DNA of 42,566 bases, taken from the NCBI GenBank assembly GCA_016786595.1, contig JAEUWB010000026.1, positions 1 through 42,566 on the forward strand. Reading direction: 5' to 3'. This DNA comes from a bacterium. Its GTDB lineage: Bacteria > Bdellovibrionota_C > UBA2361 > SZUA-149 > JAEUWB01. This document shows, in pieces, positions 15,154 to 23,853 of the stretch. The translations under genes were made by a program, and so were the position numbers. The stretch's first letter is position 1; each line of letters begins with the position of its first letter. The notes beneath the pieces were generated by a model. That model was given only the letters and a program-made list of their open reading frames with translations. It was not told where the DNA came from and searched no databases.

Positions 15154-17175
15154 ATGCTTCAAATTTTTAGAAAAAACAAAAACTCAATTGGTGCCTTTAT
15201 TGTTATCGGAATGTGCACAGTCTTGATGGCGGGCTTTGGCATTAACCCCTTTGATCATGCCCCCAAACAACAAGTGCTGGCCTCGATTCAAGGAAAGGAA
15301 ATCCCAGTCAGTGATTTTCGTAAAGAATTAGAACGCACTTCTGCACTTTATCGTCGTCAATTTGGTCAGGCATTTGACTCCTTCCGTAAGCAGTTCGATC
15401 TACCTCGACAAGTACTAAATCGAATGATCGAAGAACAGGCCGTTGATAGCTTTATTCAGCAAGCGAAACTTTCAGCGAGTACTCAGCAAATTGAAAAGCG
15501 AATTCTTGCACTTCCTATTTTCAATGGTAACTATAATGAAGCTACATTTAAAAACTACTTACGTAGCGTTGGCTTAACAGAATATGGTCTAGAGGAAGCG
15601 TTACGCAAAGAAATTGTTCGTGAAGAGCTAAGTAAAATGATTAGCGATCTAACCTGGTTTGGTGACCGCGAGATTAAGTCTGCCTTTCTACAATCAAATA
15701 AAAGCTACACTATTAAAACTGCAAGTATTCAAGCCAATGCCCTGGAAAGTAAAATTACCGTAACTGACGATGCCCTGAGAAGTTATTATGACTTAAATGG
15801 AAAGGACTACGAAGTACCCGATCAAGTCTCATTGCGCTTTGTGCGACTTAATCCAGAAATTTTTCATCAGGCAGTGCCAATTAGTGAGCAGGATCTAGCC
15901 GATCTTTATGCCGAAGAAGAATCACGCTTTGCCGTTCCTGCAGAATTGCAATTAAGGAAAATCTTTTTAAAACTCACTGACGATCAAAAACCATCGGAAG
16001 TAGAGAAATTATTTAATCTTGAAAAGAAATCAGATCAAGACACTGACCAAGTCGAACAATCTGCTGTAAAACCTATTGACAAGTTACGCGACCGCGCAAA
16101 GAAAATTGTTGAGCAACTGCGCAACGGGAAAGACTTTGTGGAAACAGTTCTGGCTGAGTCTTCAGACAGTGCTGATAAAAATAATCAAGGCCTCTTGCCT
16201 TTTTCAACATACGAAGCACTCGATAAAACTACTCTCAAAGCAGTTGAAGAACTAATCGCAGGCGAAATCAGCGAACCAGTTGAGACTAAAGAAGGAATTA
16301 GTATCTATAAAGTCGAAGCAATTAAAGCTAAGCGACAAAAGTCAATCGAAGAAGTGAAGCCCGAGTTAACACTTAAACTCCAAGAGCGGGAAGCTCCGCT
16401 ATATTTGCAGATCGAAGCGGACAAACTCTTGACCGCATGGTTAAAAGACCCAGAGCAAAAACTTGAGGATTTTATCCAAGCAAAAGCCAACTCCGACCAA
16501 CGCTTAAAGAGTTTAAAAGTGATTAGTAGCGCTGGCCTAGTCAGTGAAAAAACGCGCGCTAGTGAAATTCCAGCTGAATTGCTTGAAGCAACTTTAAACC
16601 TAAAAGCTGGAGATAAAAAGAAGCTCGAGCTTGGCGCGGCAGTTTATTTTGTTGAAATTCTCGAAACAAAGGACCGTTTTATCCCAGAACTGGCAGAAGT
16701 CCGAACTCAGGTTGAGGCGGCATACCGTAAAGAACAATCTAAAAAGCTTGCCGAACAAGAGGCGCGTGATTTAATCGCAAAACTAAAAAATGCTAAAACA
16801 GAAAATTTAGCCAACCTCTTTCAAACTCAAGCAAGTCAGCAAGGATTTACACTTGATTCCCAAACAGAGGTTTCAAGAAACAAGGAAGGTCAAGGCATTT
16901 GGGCAAATACAAAACTCCGTGATGCGGTGTTTAGTTTGTCTGCGACTAATCCGCTAAGTTCTAAACCAACCATTCTAGCTGATGCCTACTATGTGCTTTT
17001 CCTCGAGCGTGAAATTGCTGCGGATCAGGCACAGTTTGCCGAGCAGGCAAAAACTTTACGTGAGGCTGCACAAACTGCAAGTAACTCCCAAGTCAGTGGG
17101 CTCATGACCGCCTCACTTCGTGCAGATTTAAATGTGGTTGTCGATGAGAAAATGCTGGGGCAATACAGTAAATAG
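15154..17175 (+). CDS. PpiD-like periplasmic chaperone / parvulin-type peptidyl-prolyl isomerase
   Basis: A 673-residue membrane-anchored folding factor. The N-terminal helix (about residues 12-30) is followed by a SurA-type chaperone region (RQVLNRMIEEQAVDSFIQQA and later helices). A parvulin domain lies around residues 260-400, with LQLRKIFLK at its start and a GISIYKVEAIKAKRQKS end. The C-terminal half is another helical chaperone region. This is the PpiD/SurA arrangement. Catalytic activity of the single parvulin domain is not certain. It heads a plus-strand run ahead of folB. Confidence 0.83.
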   Translation: MLQIFRKNKNSIGAFIVIGMCTVLMAGFGINPFDHAPKQQVLASIQGKEIPVSDFRKELERTSALYRRQFGQAFDSFRKQFDLPRQVLNRMIEEQAVDSFIQQAKLSASTQQIEKRILALPIFNGNYNEATFKNYLRSVGLTEYGLEEALRKEIVREELSKMISDLTWFGDREIKSAFLQSNKSYTIKTASIQANALESKITVTDDALRSYYDLNGKDYEVPDQVSLRFVRLNPEIFHQAVPISEQDLADLYAEEESRFAVPAELQLRKIFLKLTDDQKPSEVEKLFNLEKKSDQDTDQVEQSAVKPIDKLRDRAKKIVEQLRNGKDFVETVLAESSDSADKNNQGLLPFSTYEALDKTTLKAVEELIAGEISEPVETKEGISIYKVEAIKAKRQKSIEEVKPELTLKLQEREAPLYLQIEADKLLTAWLKDPEQKLEDFIQAKANSDQRLKSLKVISSAGLVSEKTRASEIPAELLEATLNLKAGDKKKLELGAAVYFVEILETKDRFIPELAEVRTQVEAAYRKEQSKKLAEQEARDLIAKLKNAKTENLANLFQTQASQQGFTLDSQTEVSRNKEGQGIWANTKLRDAVFSLSATNPLSSKPTILADAYYVLFLEREIAADQAQFAEQAKTLREAAQTASNSQVSGLMTASLRADLNVVVDEKMLGQYSK

Positions 17176-17183
17176 GCAGAATC

Positions 17184-17537
17184 ATGGACCAAGTCCTAAT
17201 TCATGAACTCGAAGTCTGGGCCAAGGTTGGTTGTTCAAAACTTGAGCGCGCGAATACTCAAAAACTATTGATTTCTGTAACCGCCTTTGTAGCTGAGGGC
17301 GCGGCAATACAGTCAAACAATTTAGCTGAAACTGTTTGTTACTTTAAGCTGAGCCACGACATACTTGAACTTGGCACAAAAGGAGAATGGCCTTTAATTG
17401 AACAGCTTGGAGCTGATATTGTTAAGCTTAGTTTTGAAAACTTCCCTGCAATCAGAAAAATTCAAGTTAAAATACAAAAATTCTCAGTTCCGCAAGCTTG
17501 CTGGGTGGGAATTGAACTTGTTCGCGAAAGAAATTAG
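17184..17537 (+). CDS. folB: Dihydroneopterin aldolase
   Basis: Cleaves 7,8-dihydroneopterin in folate synthesis. The 117 residues match FolB: opening DQVLIHELEVWAKVGCSKLER, the WPLIEQLG segment with the conserved Glu, and the C-terminal IQVKIQKFSVPQA strand with the conserved Lys. It follows ppiD by 8 bases and precedes an unknown gene by 17, so it is likely co-transcribed. Confidence 0.85.
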   Translation: MDQVLIHELEVWAKVGCSKLERANTQKLLISVTAFVAEGAAIQSNNLAETVCYFKLSHDILELGTKGEWPLIEQLGADIVKLSFENFPAIRKIQVKIQKFSVPQACWVGIELVRERN

Positions 17538-17554
17538 GCAGTACTCAGTGCAAG

Positions 17555-18217
17555 ATGTTTGACCTTAATTTGATCACAACAAGCGGTTATTCCTGGATCA
17601 GACGACAGCAAAAACTAGTTGTTAAGGCGACACTCCAGGCTCAGAGTTCGGAAAGTAATTCGCTGTATGGGTCTTTTATTACCCTAGGTGAGCAATTACT
17701 TCCCTTTTATAACATCAAAGCAGAGACAGTTAACGATCTTCGTGGACGCCCCGATCCCAGTGGAAAATCAAAAGAAAACTTAATCTATGTAGAGGGAAAG
17801 ATTGAAGACCGCCCTTACAGCTTTAGTCTGAGCACTAGCTTCAAAGAATTTGTCCAGCGTAAACAAATCCGCCACAATCTGTCTCTAAATTTTGGCGGTC
17901 TACTTTCTGAACTCAAATTTGAGTTCCCGAGTGAATATATTTTTAGAATCATACCCGCAGAAACGCTTGCATTTAAGTTCGGCAAAGAGCTTTATCACCC
18001 GCGCTTCGTAACTGCAGTTTTCGGAACAATCCCGCAAGTCTATGAGCGTTGTTATGTCGAAGCAACGCCGAGCAATATCTTCATTTTTGTTGAAGTTCTA
18101 AGTAGCAAAAAATCTCAATACATTTCGCCTAGCATGCTTGAATGTGATAATGCTTTAAGGACAAGTGGGATCTTCCCGAATTTTATCGAGAGCATTAAAG
18201 CGTCGTTAAAAAATTAA
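17555..18217 (+). CDS. Unknown protein
   Basis: A 220-residue soluble-looking protein with no signal peptide, membrane helix or motif I recognise. It alternates short predicted strands and polar stretches. The ATG start lies 17 bases after folB, so it is probably part of the same transcript. Codon use looks like that of its neighbours. No function is proposed. Confidence 0.65.
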   Translation: MFDLNLITTSGYSWIRRQQKLVVKATLQAQSSESNSLYGSFITLGEQLLPFYNIKAETVNDLRGRPDPSGKSKENLIYVEGKIEDRPYSFSLSTSFKEFVQRKQIRHNLSLNFGGLLSELKFEFPSEYIFRIIPAETLAFKFGKELYHPRFVTAVFGTIPQVYERCYVEATPSNIFIFVEVLSSKKSQYISPSMLECDNALRTSGIFPNFIESIKASLKN

Positions 18218-18248
18218 TTTACTGTCTTTTATTTTGATTGGCTCAAAT

Positions 18249-19262
18249 ATGAACATATTCAAGCTCATAAAAATCTCAGTTTTTGCTTTAATCATCTGCT
18301 CCCTAGCAAACTGCCAGGTCTCAGATAAAATCAAGGAATTAACAGACAAACCTTCACGTAAGCCACTCGATCGCTCATTAATTGGTGTAAATAATTTCTT
18401 TGTTGAGTCGGGTTTTGGCTCAATTAACACTCAGTATCGCGATATTAAATCAAATCTAAAAATACCCTATGTCAGGGTCTTATTGGCTTGGACTGATGCT
18501 GTGCAACCCAGTCCCGGGGCAAGTCCTAATTATTCTTTTTTTGATTCGATCTTAAATCAAGTGCCAGCAGGTGTTGATATCTTGCCTGTGGTCGTGCATA
18601 CCCCAAATTGGATGAATAATCCTGCAAATTGGATTGATGCTAATCCTAGGAAGACTTGGGTTGAGCGTTGGCTTAAGCCAACTGTGCAGCGCTATGCGAG
18701 TAATAACAAAATTGTCGGCTGGGAAGTTTGGAACGAGCCAGATTTGACGGTCGTAGCTTCCGATACAGCTCTTGGCTTAACTGATCCTGCAAAGTATCTT
18801 GAGTTGCTGCAATTTTCTCGTGATGCAATTAAAGCTGCAGACCCTGGAACGCAGATCGTCATTGCCGCAACCCAATCAATTCAGCAAAACTATCCCGATC
18901 ATTTAAATTATAATCGCACCCTGCGCGATCTTGGCGCACGAAACTTAGTTGACGTCTGGAACATTCATTATTATGGGGAACAATTTGAAAAAGTTTCTGC
19001 AAGTGGAGATATCGCAGATTTCCTGAATAGTCTGAATATGCCAATTTGGGTAACTGAATCAGGGCAACAAGGTCCGAATAATCAGCTCGCCTACGCTGAA
19101 ACGACTTGGCCATTTCTTAAAGATAAAATCCCAAATATCTCACGCATTTACTACTATATCTATGCGTCTTCTTTTAGCCCAGTTGAACAAAATTATGGCT
19201 TAAGGACTTCAAATTCGAGTCTCCCTGTGTCTGATCTCTATGTCCACTTGAGAGACAACTAA
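18249..19262 (+). CDS. Lipoprotein with a GH-A clan (GH39/GH5-like) glycosidase domain
   Basis: A 337-residue predicted lipoprotein: hydrophobic signal and lipobox SLANC with Cys22. The body is a TIM-barrel glycosidase of clan A: WEVWNEPD places the acid/base Glu163, and IWVTESGQ places the nucleophile Glu270. A His-rich strand end (WNIHYYG) matches the clan. ATG 18249 is preferred over TTG 18234 because it begins the signal peptide. The substrate is unknown; an extracellular or envelope polysaccharide is plausible. Confidence 0.78.
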   Translation: MNIFKLIKISVFALIICSLANCQVSDKIKELTDKPSRKPLDRSLIGVNNFFVESGFGSINTQYRDIKSNLKIPYVRVLLAWTDAVQPSPGASPNYSFFDSILNQVPAGVDILPVVVHTPNWMNNPANWIDANPRKTWVERWLKPTVQRYASNNKIVGWEVWNEPDLTVVASDTALGLTDPAKYLELLQFSRDAIKAADPGTQIVIAATQSIQQNYPDHLNYNRTLRDLGARNLVDVWNIHYYGEQFEKVSASGDIADFLNSLNMPIWVTESGQQGPNNQLAYAETTWPFLKDKIPNISRIYYYIYASSFSPVEQNYGLRTSNSSLPVSDLYVHLRDN

Positions 19263-19369
19263 AGCTGTTAATTCGCACTATATTGCTATTGTCAGGTTAC
19301 CTCTCAGTCTATGTGTAACCCGCACAGCAATTGAATAACTTGATTTCCCCCTTGAAAGAGTCATGATTC

Positions 19370-19394
19370 ATTAAAAAAACAACTATTTTTTAAT
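19370..19394. repeat. AT-rich 9-bp inverted repeat between the glycosidase gene and sthA
   Basis: ATTAAAAAA (19370-19378) and TTTTTTAAT (19386-19394) form a perfect stem with a 7-base loop. It lies in the 178-base gap before sthA. It could be a weak terminator for the upstream run or part of an upstream control region. Confidence 0.4.
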
Positions 19395-19440
19395 AGATTC
19401 GGGCATCTAAATTAAATAGAAGTTATAAAGAAAGATAAAT

Positions 19441-20865
19441 ATGACTAGTAACGGACAAAACGGCAAACATCATCCTGCTGACCATCACTATGACGCAATC
19501 GTAATTGGTAGTGGTCCATCAGGCCAGAAGGCAGCAATACAAGCGGCAAAGCTTCGTAAACGTGTAGCAATCATTGAGCAAGAGTCAGTCGTTGGAGGGG
19601 TTTGCACAAATACTGGCACAATCCCTAGCAAGTCATTCCGAGAAGCTGTCTTATATCTTTCAGGATTTAGAGAGCGATCGATCTACGGTTCTTCGTATCG
19701 TGTTAAATCGCGCATCACCATGGATGATTTAACTTTTCGGATCGATAATATTATCAATCATGAACAAAATGTGATCAATGCACAACTTGCCAGAAATCAG
19801 ATTGAAATAATTTACGGAAAAGCAAGTTTTGTTGATGAGAATCGCATTCTTGTGCAGCAAGATGGCGGCATCCTCACTAAAAGCGCGGATAATTTTGTGA
19901 TTGCCGTAGGAACGAAACCACACCATCCCGACGGTTTCGAACTCGACGGTGATAAAATTGTAGATTCCGATGGAATCTTAAACCTCAAAGAATTACCTAG
20001 AAATCTGACAATTGTTGGCGGTGGTATCGTCGGGGTTGAATATGCCTCGATGTTTGCTGTGCTCGGTGTGCCAGTAACATTAATTGAACAGAAACAACAA
20101 TTGCTGAGCTTTGTTGACCGAGAAATTGTCGAGGCTCTGCATTATCATTTACGCTCGCTAAGAATTACCTTGCGACTAGGAGAGCAAGTTTCTGGTGTTT
20201 CACGCCGCGAAGATGGACAAGTGGAAACACGCTTGATGAGTGGTAAAAAAGTTGTCAGCGATGTAGTTTTAGTTTCTGCTGGCCGACAAGGCGCAGTTGA
20301 TGGGTTAAATCTCGCTGTTCTTGGGATTGAGCCAGATAGCTATGGACGAATCAAGGTCAACGAGCATTATCAAACAACCCAGTCAAACGTATACGCAGTA
20401 GGTGACATTATCGGATTCCCCGCGCTCTCTTCCACAGGAATGCACCAAGGGCGAATCGCTGCAAGCCATGCCTTCGGGGTGCATGACGATGCAAAGCAAA
20501 TTCCGCTACCCTACGGCATTTATACAATTCCTGAAATTTCTCTAGTCGGCGAAACCGAAGATTCACTAACACAAAAGCAAATCCCCTACGAAACTGGGAT
20601 TGCACGTTATCGAGAAATGGCTCGTGGCATGCTCATTGGCGATGAGGTTGGCATGCTTAAGGTAATCTTCCATCTCGAGACCAAGCAACTTCTTGGCGTA
20701 CATATCATAGGCGAGGGGGCGACTGAACTAATTCATGTCGGTCAAGCCGTACTACACCTCGGCGGCGGTCTTGATTATTTGACGTCATGCGTTTTTAACT
20801 ATCCAACACTCAGTGAGTGCTACAAGGTAGCGGCACTCGATGGTCTGAATAAAATAAGAACATAA
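19441..20865 (+). CDS. sthA: Soluble (Si-specific) NAD(P)+ transhydrogenase
   Basis: Flavoprotein that moves reducing power between NADPH and NADH. The FAD site GSGPSG is at residues 23-28. The redox motif reads GGVCTNTGTIPSK, where Cys55 is kept but the second disulfide Cys of lipoamide dehydrogenases is Thr60. That loss is the mark of SthA. A second Rossmann motif, IVGGGIVGVEYASMF, binds pyridine nucleotide. Length 474 is normal. An NtrC-type regulator follows 2 bases after its stop. Confidence 0.93.
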   Translation: MTSNGQNGKHHPADHHYDAIVIGSGPSGQKAAIQAAKLRKRVAIIEQESVVGGVCTNTGTIPSKSFREAVLYLSGFRERSIYGSSYRVKSRITMDDLTFRIDNIINHEQNVINAQLARNQIEIIYGKASFVDENRILVQQDGGILTKSADNFVIAVGTKPHHPDGFELDGDKIVDSDGILNLKELPRNLTIVGGGIVGVEYASMFAVLGVPVTLIEQKQQLLSFVDREIVEALHYHLRSLRITLRLGEQVSGVSRREDGQVETRLMSGKKVVSDVVLVSAGRQGAVDGLNLAVLGIEPDSYGRIKVNEHYQTTQSNVYAVGDIIGFPALSSTGMHQGRIAASHAFGVHDDAKQIPLPYGIYTIPEISLVGETEDSLTQKQIPYETGIARYREMARGMLIGDEVGMLKVIFHLETKQLLGVHIIGEGATELIHVGQAVLHLGGGLDYLTSCVFNYPTLSECYKVAALDGLNKIRT

Positions 20866-20867
20866 AT

Positions 20868-22241
20868 GTGGAAGCAAAGTCAGGAACAATAATTTTTGTT
20901 GATGACGATTTACAGGCTTCGCGAACACTAATTCGTAGCCTCGAAAGGCATGCCGCAAGTTTTAAATGCCTCGCCGCAGCAACGGCAGAAGAAGCACTGC
21001 AGCTAGCCGACAAAATTCACCCCGAAGCAATGGTCGTCGATTTATCGCTAAACGATAAAGAAGGCCCGGAGAGTGGGCTTAAGCTACTTTCTAGCCTCTT
21101 AGATCTCACTCCCATAACACGTTTACTCGTACTTACCGGACATGGCTCTGAAAATTACGGCAGGCGGGCAATCAAATTAGGCGCCCAAAGTTTTCTGACA
21201 AAGCCAGTTGAGGTCGCAACGCTACTGCCATTACTGGAGGATGCAATTCGTTTTGCAAAACTTAAGCAAGAGTATCAAGCCCAAAGTAACTTAAGTTTAG
21301 AGTTAAAAAAAGCAACAGGCCTTTCGAGTCGCAACAAAAAAATGCAGGCAGTGCTAGAAGCAGTGCATTTTGCAGCAACCCATTCCCAGCCCGTGCTGCT
21401 GATCGGGGAAACAGGGACAGGTAAGGGTGTAATTGCTCAAGCAATTCATCGTATTTCAAAACGCTCCAATAAACGTTTCGTGCGCTATCAACCTTCGACT
21501 GGATCTGCTGACCTCGTCTCGAGCGAACTTTTCGGGCATAAAAAAGGAGCATTTACTGGAGCAACAGAGAGTCGCGGTGGAATTATCGAGGAAGCTAACG
21601 GCGGGACGCTTTTTCTAGACGAAGTTGACGCTCTACCCGAGGCAACTCAAATCTTACTCTTGCATACACTACAAGAAAAAATTTATCGTCAAATCGGCTC
21701 AAATCAAGACTTGCGATCTGATTTCCGCTTAATCTCCGCAACCAATACTAAACATGATGATTTAACTAAGCCTGGCAAATTGCGCCTTGATTTTTATCAT
21801 CGCATCGCGCACTTAATTATTGAATTGCCAGCGCTGCGAGAACATTTGGAAGATATTGAACATTTAGCCGTTGAACACCTGCAGCTTTTAACTACGCGTG
21901 ATAATCTTAATGTTCATTCATTTTCCACTCAAGCTATCGCCCGACTAAATTCATACCGCTATCCAGGGAATGTTCGTGAACTTTTAGCAATCGTCGAACG
22001 TGCTGCCTTTACAGCGCAATATAAAGGTCAGCGTATCATTCAAGCTGAGGATGTTCCGATTGATACACGTAAGCGGCTTACCTTTAAATCCCCGCAAACT
22101 TTGAGAGAGCGCGTGCAGGATTTTGAGAAAAATTTAATTCAAGAAGCTCTAGCAGAAGCAAAAGGAAACATTTCTCAAGCAGCTAAACTACTTGGCTTAG
22201 ATCGCACCTCACTGCATAGAATTTTAAAGCGCGAAGAATAA
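20868..22241 (+). CDS. Sigma-54-dependent NtrC-family response regulator
   Basis: Transcription activator of 457 residues. The receiver domain (residues 5-125) has the DDD acidic pocket, phospho-acceptor Asp58, Thr90 and Lys112. The AAA+ domain has Walker A GETGTGKG (170-177), sigma-54 contact loop GAFTGA (217-222) and Walker B TLFLDEVDALP (237-247). A Fis-type helix-turn-helix (KGNISQAAKLLGLDRTSLHRIL) ends the protein. The start is GTG 20868, two bases after the sthA stop. No histidine kinase is nearby, so its partner must lie elsewhere. Confidence 0.92.
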   Translation: MEAKSGTIIFVDDDLQASRTLIRSLERHAASFKCLAAATAEEALQLADKIHPEAMVVDLSLNDKEGPESGLKLLSSLLDLTPITRLLVLTGHGSENYGRRAIKLGAQSFLTKPVEVATLLPLLEDAIRFAKLKQEYQAQSNLSLELKKATGLSSRNKKMQAVLEAVHFAATHSQPVLLIGETGTGKGVIAQAIHRISKRSNKRFVRYQPSTGSADLVSSELFGHKKGAFTGATESRGGIIEEANGGTLFLDEVDALPEATQILLLHTLQEKIYRQIGSNQDLRSDFRLISATNTKHDDLTKPGKLRLDFYHRIAHLIIELPALREHLEDIEHLAVEHLQLLTTRDNLNVHSFSTQAIARLNSYRYPGNVRELLAIVERAAFTAQYKGQRIIQAEDVPIDTRKRLTFKSPQTLRERVQDFEKNLIQEALAEAKGNISQAAKLLGLDRTSLHRILKREE

Positions 22242-22242
22242 A

Positions 22243-23841
22243 TCAGCTCTGTTTTAATTGTTTGATTAGCGCTGTTCTAAAACGTGAATGCTTTTGAACA
22301 GCCTTAACAAATTGTCGTTCTAAGTCCCGTTGCTTGAGATTAAATATTTCTACCAGCTTTAATTGATCGTCCCTTGACCATTGGTTAATATCGGGCAGCA
22401 AACAAACTAGTCGCGCAATTTCAGGACAGGTAGACTTTCCTCCAAATTTTTTCCACCAGCGACTTGCAAATTGATAGGCTTTATGCTGATCGCCAGCAAA
22501 ATTTTTTCCATGCTGAGCAATTAGCTTAGAGCTAATTTTTACAGTTGAAAGGTGCTTATCTGCTGTTTGATCCTGGGTTCCAAGCGCAAGCAATAACTGC
22601 TTTTGGGATAACATTTTTAACGTTTTGATTGATGAGCGGTAGTTCGCATCTTGCTGTTTTTTTCTTGCTTCTCGTAGAGCTAAATTCGCCAGTTTTGTGT
22701 GATCAGGACGAAATCCAAGTCGGTAATAAAACCAAAATGCTCCGCTTTTTAGTGCTTCCTCATTATCATCACCAAATTGCGAAGGTTGCACCAAAAAGGT
22801 CTTAACTGAATAGTGCTGCTGATAAATATCAAGCAAGGCTTGAAATACATGGTAGGAATTGCCCCCGCGAAATTCATCAAAAATATTAATCCCAATCTCT
22901 GCCCTAAAGCCAAACATCCATGCTCCACCATAGCCAATCGGCACATGATTCCTGGCCACAACAAATCCCACATAAGTTTCAATTGGCAGGCGTCTTGTCG
23001 GAGTAAGCTCAAATAGGGCAATTTCAATCTTGGGGTCATTGCTCCAACGATAAAATGTCACATAATTTGCATCCGTATAGGTTACTGTGTCTGTCTCTCG
23101 TCCTCGAGATGCAAGTGCTCCACGACAAACATCAATAAGTTTTTTAGCATTAGAATGCGAGATTTTAATTAAGCCTGTTTGCTTAGTGCGTATCCTCGGA
23201 AATCTTAAAAATGTACGTGACCATTTATTTCTATTGGCTTTCCAGCGTACCCATAGCTCTAACGAGTTGAATATGTAATCACGTAAACGATCTGTTGTTG
23301 GCAAAGTTTCAAATTGAAGCAGTAGCCATCCAAGTTGATTAAGCTTCGAACGAGACAATAAAATTTCCAACTGCTTTTGAATTGAGAAAACTTCATCTAA
23401 AACTGCGTCTCTCTCAATTGTGAAGATAATTTCCTGCAAAAAATCATCAATAGCCGACTCTTCACTTAATACCGTATCCCAATCTATCGATGCAGCATGC
23501 CGAGGATCAGTAGATAAAATCTTCAATAAATCAAAGCTGAAGCAATCCACTCGATTTGTCGCTGCAATGCCGGAATCCAGTAAATAATTGGGGTTTTTCT
23601 TTCTACGCTGTGAAATGAAGCGATTTAGATCATTTAATCTTAATTCAGCATAGCGAGACAATCGCCTACTGTCCTGATGAGCACACTCAAAAAGCAATAT
23701 GTCGTGTAGAACAGCGACTTGCTTATTACTTAGCTTGGTAAATCTTGGCTTTAGCTTCAATGCATCAAGCCGCATTTTTTGTCCCTTTTCGCTACGGTCG
23801 CTCTTGTAACGATTCAAACAGTTAAGCAATTTTATAGCCAT
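22243..23841 (-). CDS. Conserved unknown protein with a GNAT-like segment
   Basis: A 532-residue cytoplasmic protein. Around residues 305-380 it has a striking conserved stretch (GYGGAWMFGF, then NIFDEFRGGNS, SQFGDDNEEALKSGAF and FWFYYRLGFRP). The final part resembles the FYxxLGF motif of GNAT acetyltransferases. The rest is helical and unrecognised. I recall similar proteins as hypotheticals in varied bacteria. Last gene of the minus-strand run, 12 bases after the J-domain gene. Acetyltransferase-like activity is an inference only. Confidence 0.75.
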   Translation of the reverse strand: MAIKLLNCLNRYKSDRSEKGQKMRLDALKLKPRFTKLSNKQVAVLHDILLFECAHQDSRRLSRYAELRLNDLNRFISQRRKKNPNYLLDSGIAATNRVDCFSFDLLKILSTDPRHAASIDWDTVLSEESAIDDFLQEIIFTIERDAVLDEVFSIQKQLEILLSRSKLNQLGWLLLQFETLPTTDRLRDYIFNSLELWVRWKANRNKWSRTFLRFPRIRTKQTGLIKISHSNAKKLIDVCRGALASRGRETDTVTYTDANYVTFYRWSNDPKIEIALFELTPTRRLPIETYVGFVVARNHVPIGYGGAWMFGFRAEIGINIFDEFRGGNSYHVFQALLDIYQQHYSVKTFLVQPSQFGDDNEEALKSGAFWFYYRLGFRPDHTKLANLALREARKKQQDANYRSSIKTLKMLSQKQLLLALGTQDQTADKHLSTVKISSKLIAQHGKNFAGDQHKAYQFASRWWKKFGGKSTCPEIARLVCLLPDINQWSRDDQLKLVEIFNLKQRDLERQFVKAVQKHSRFRTALIKQLKQS

Positions 23842-23853
23842 AGATAGCTAATT

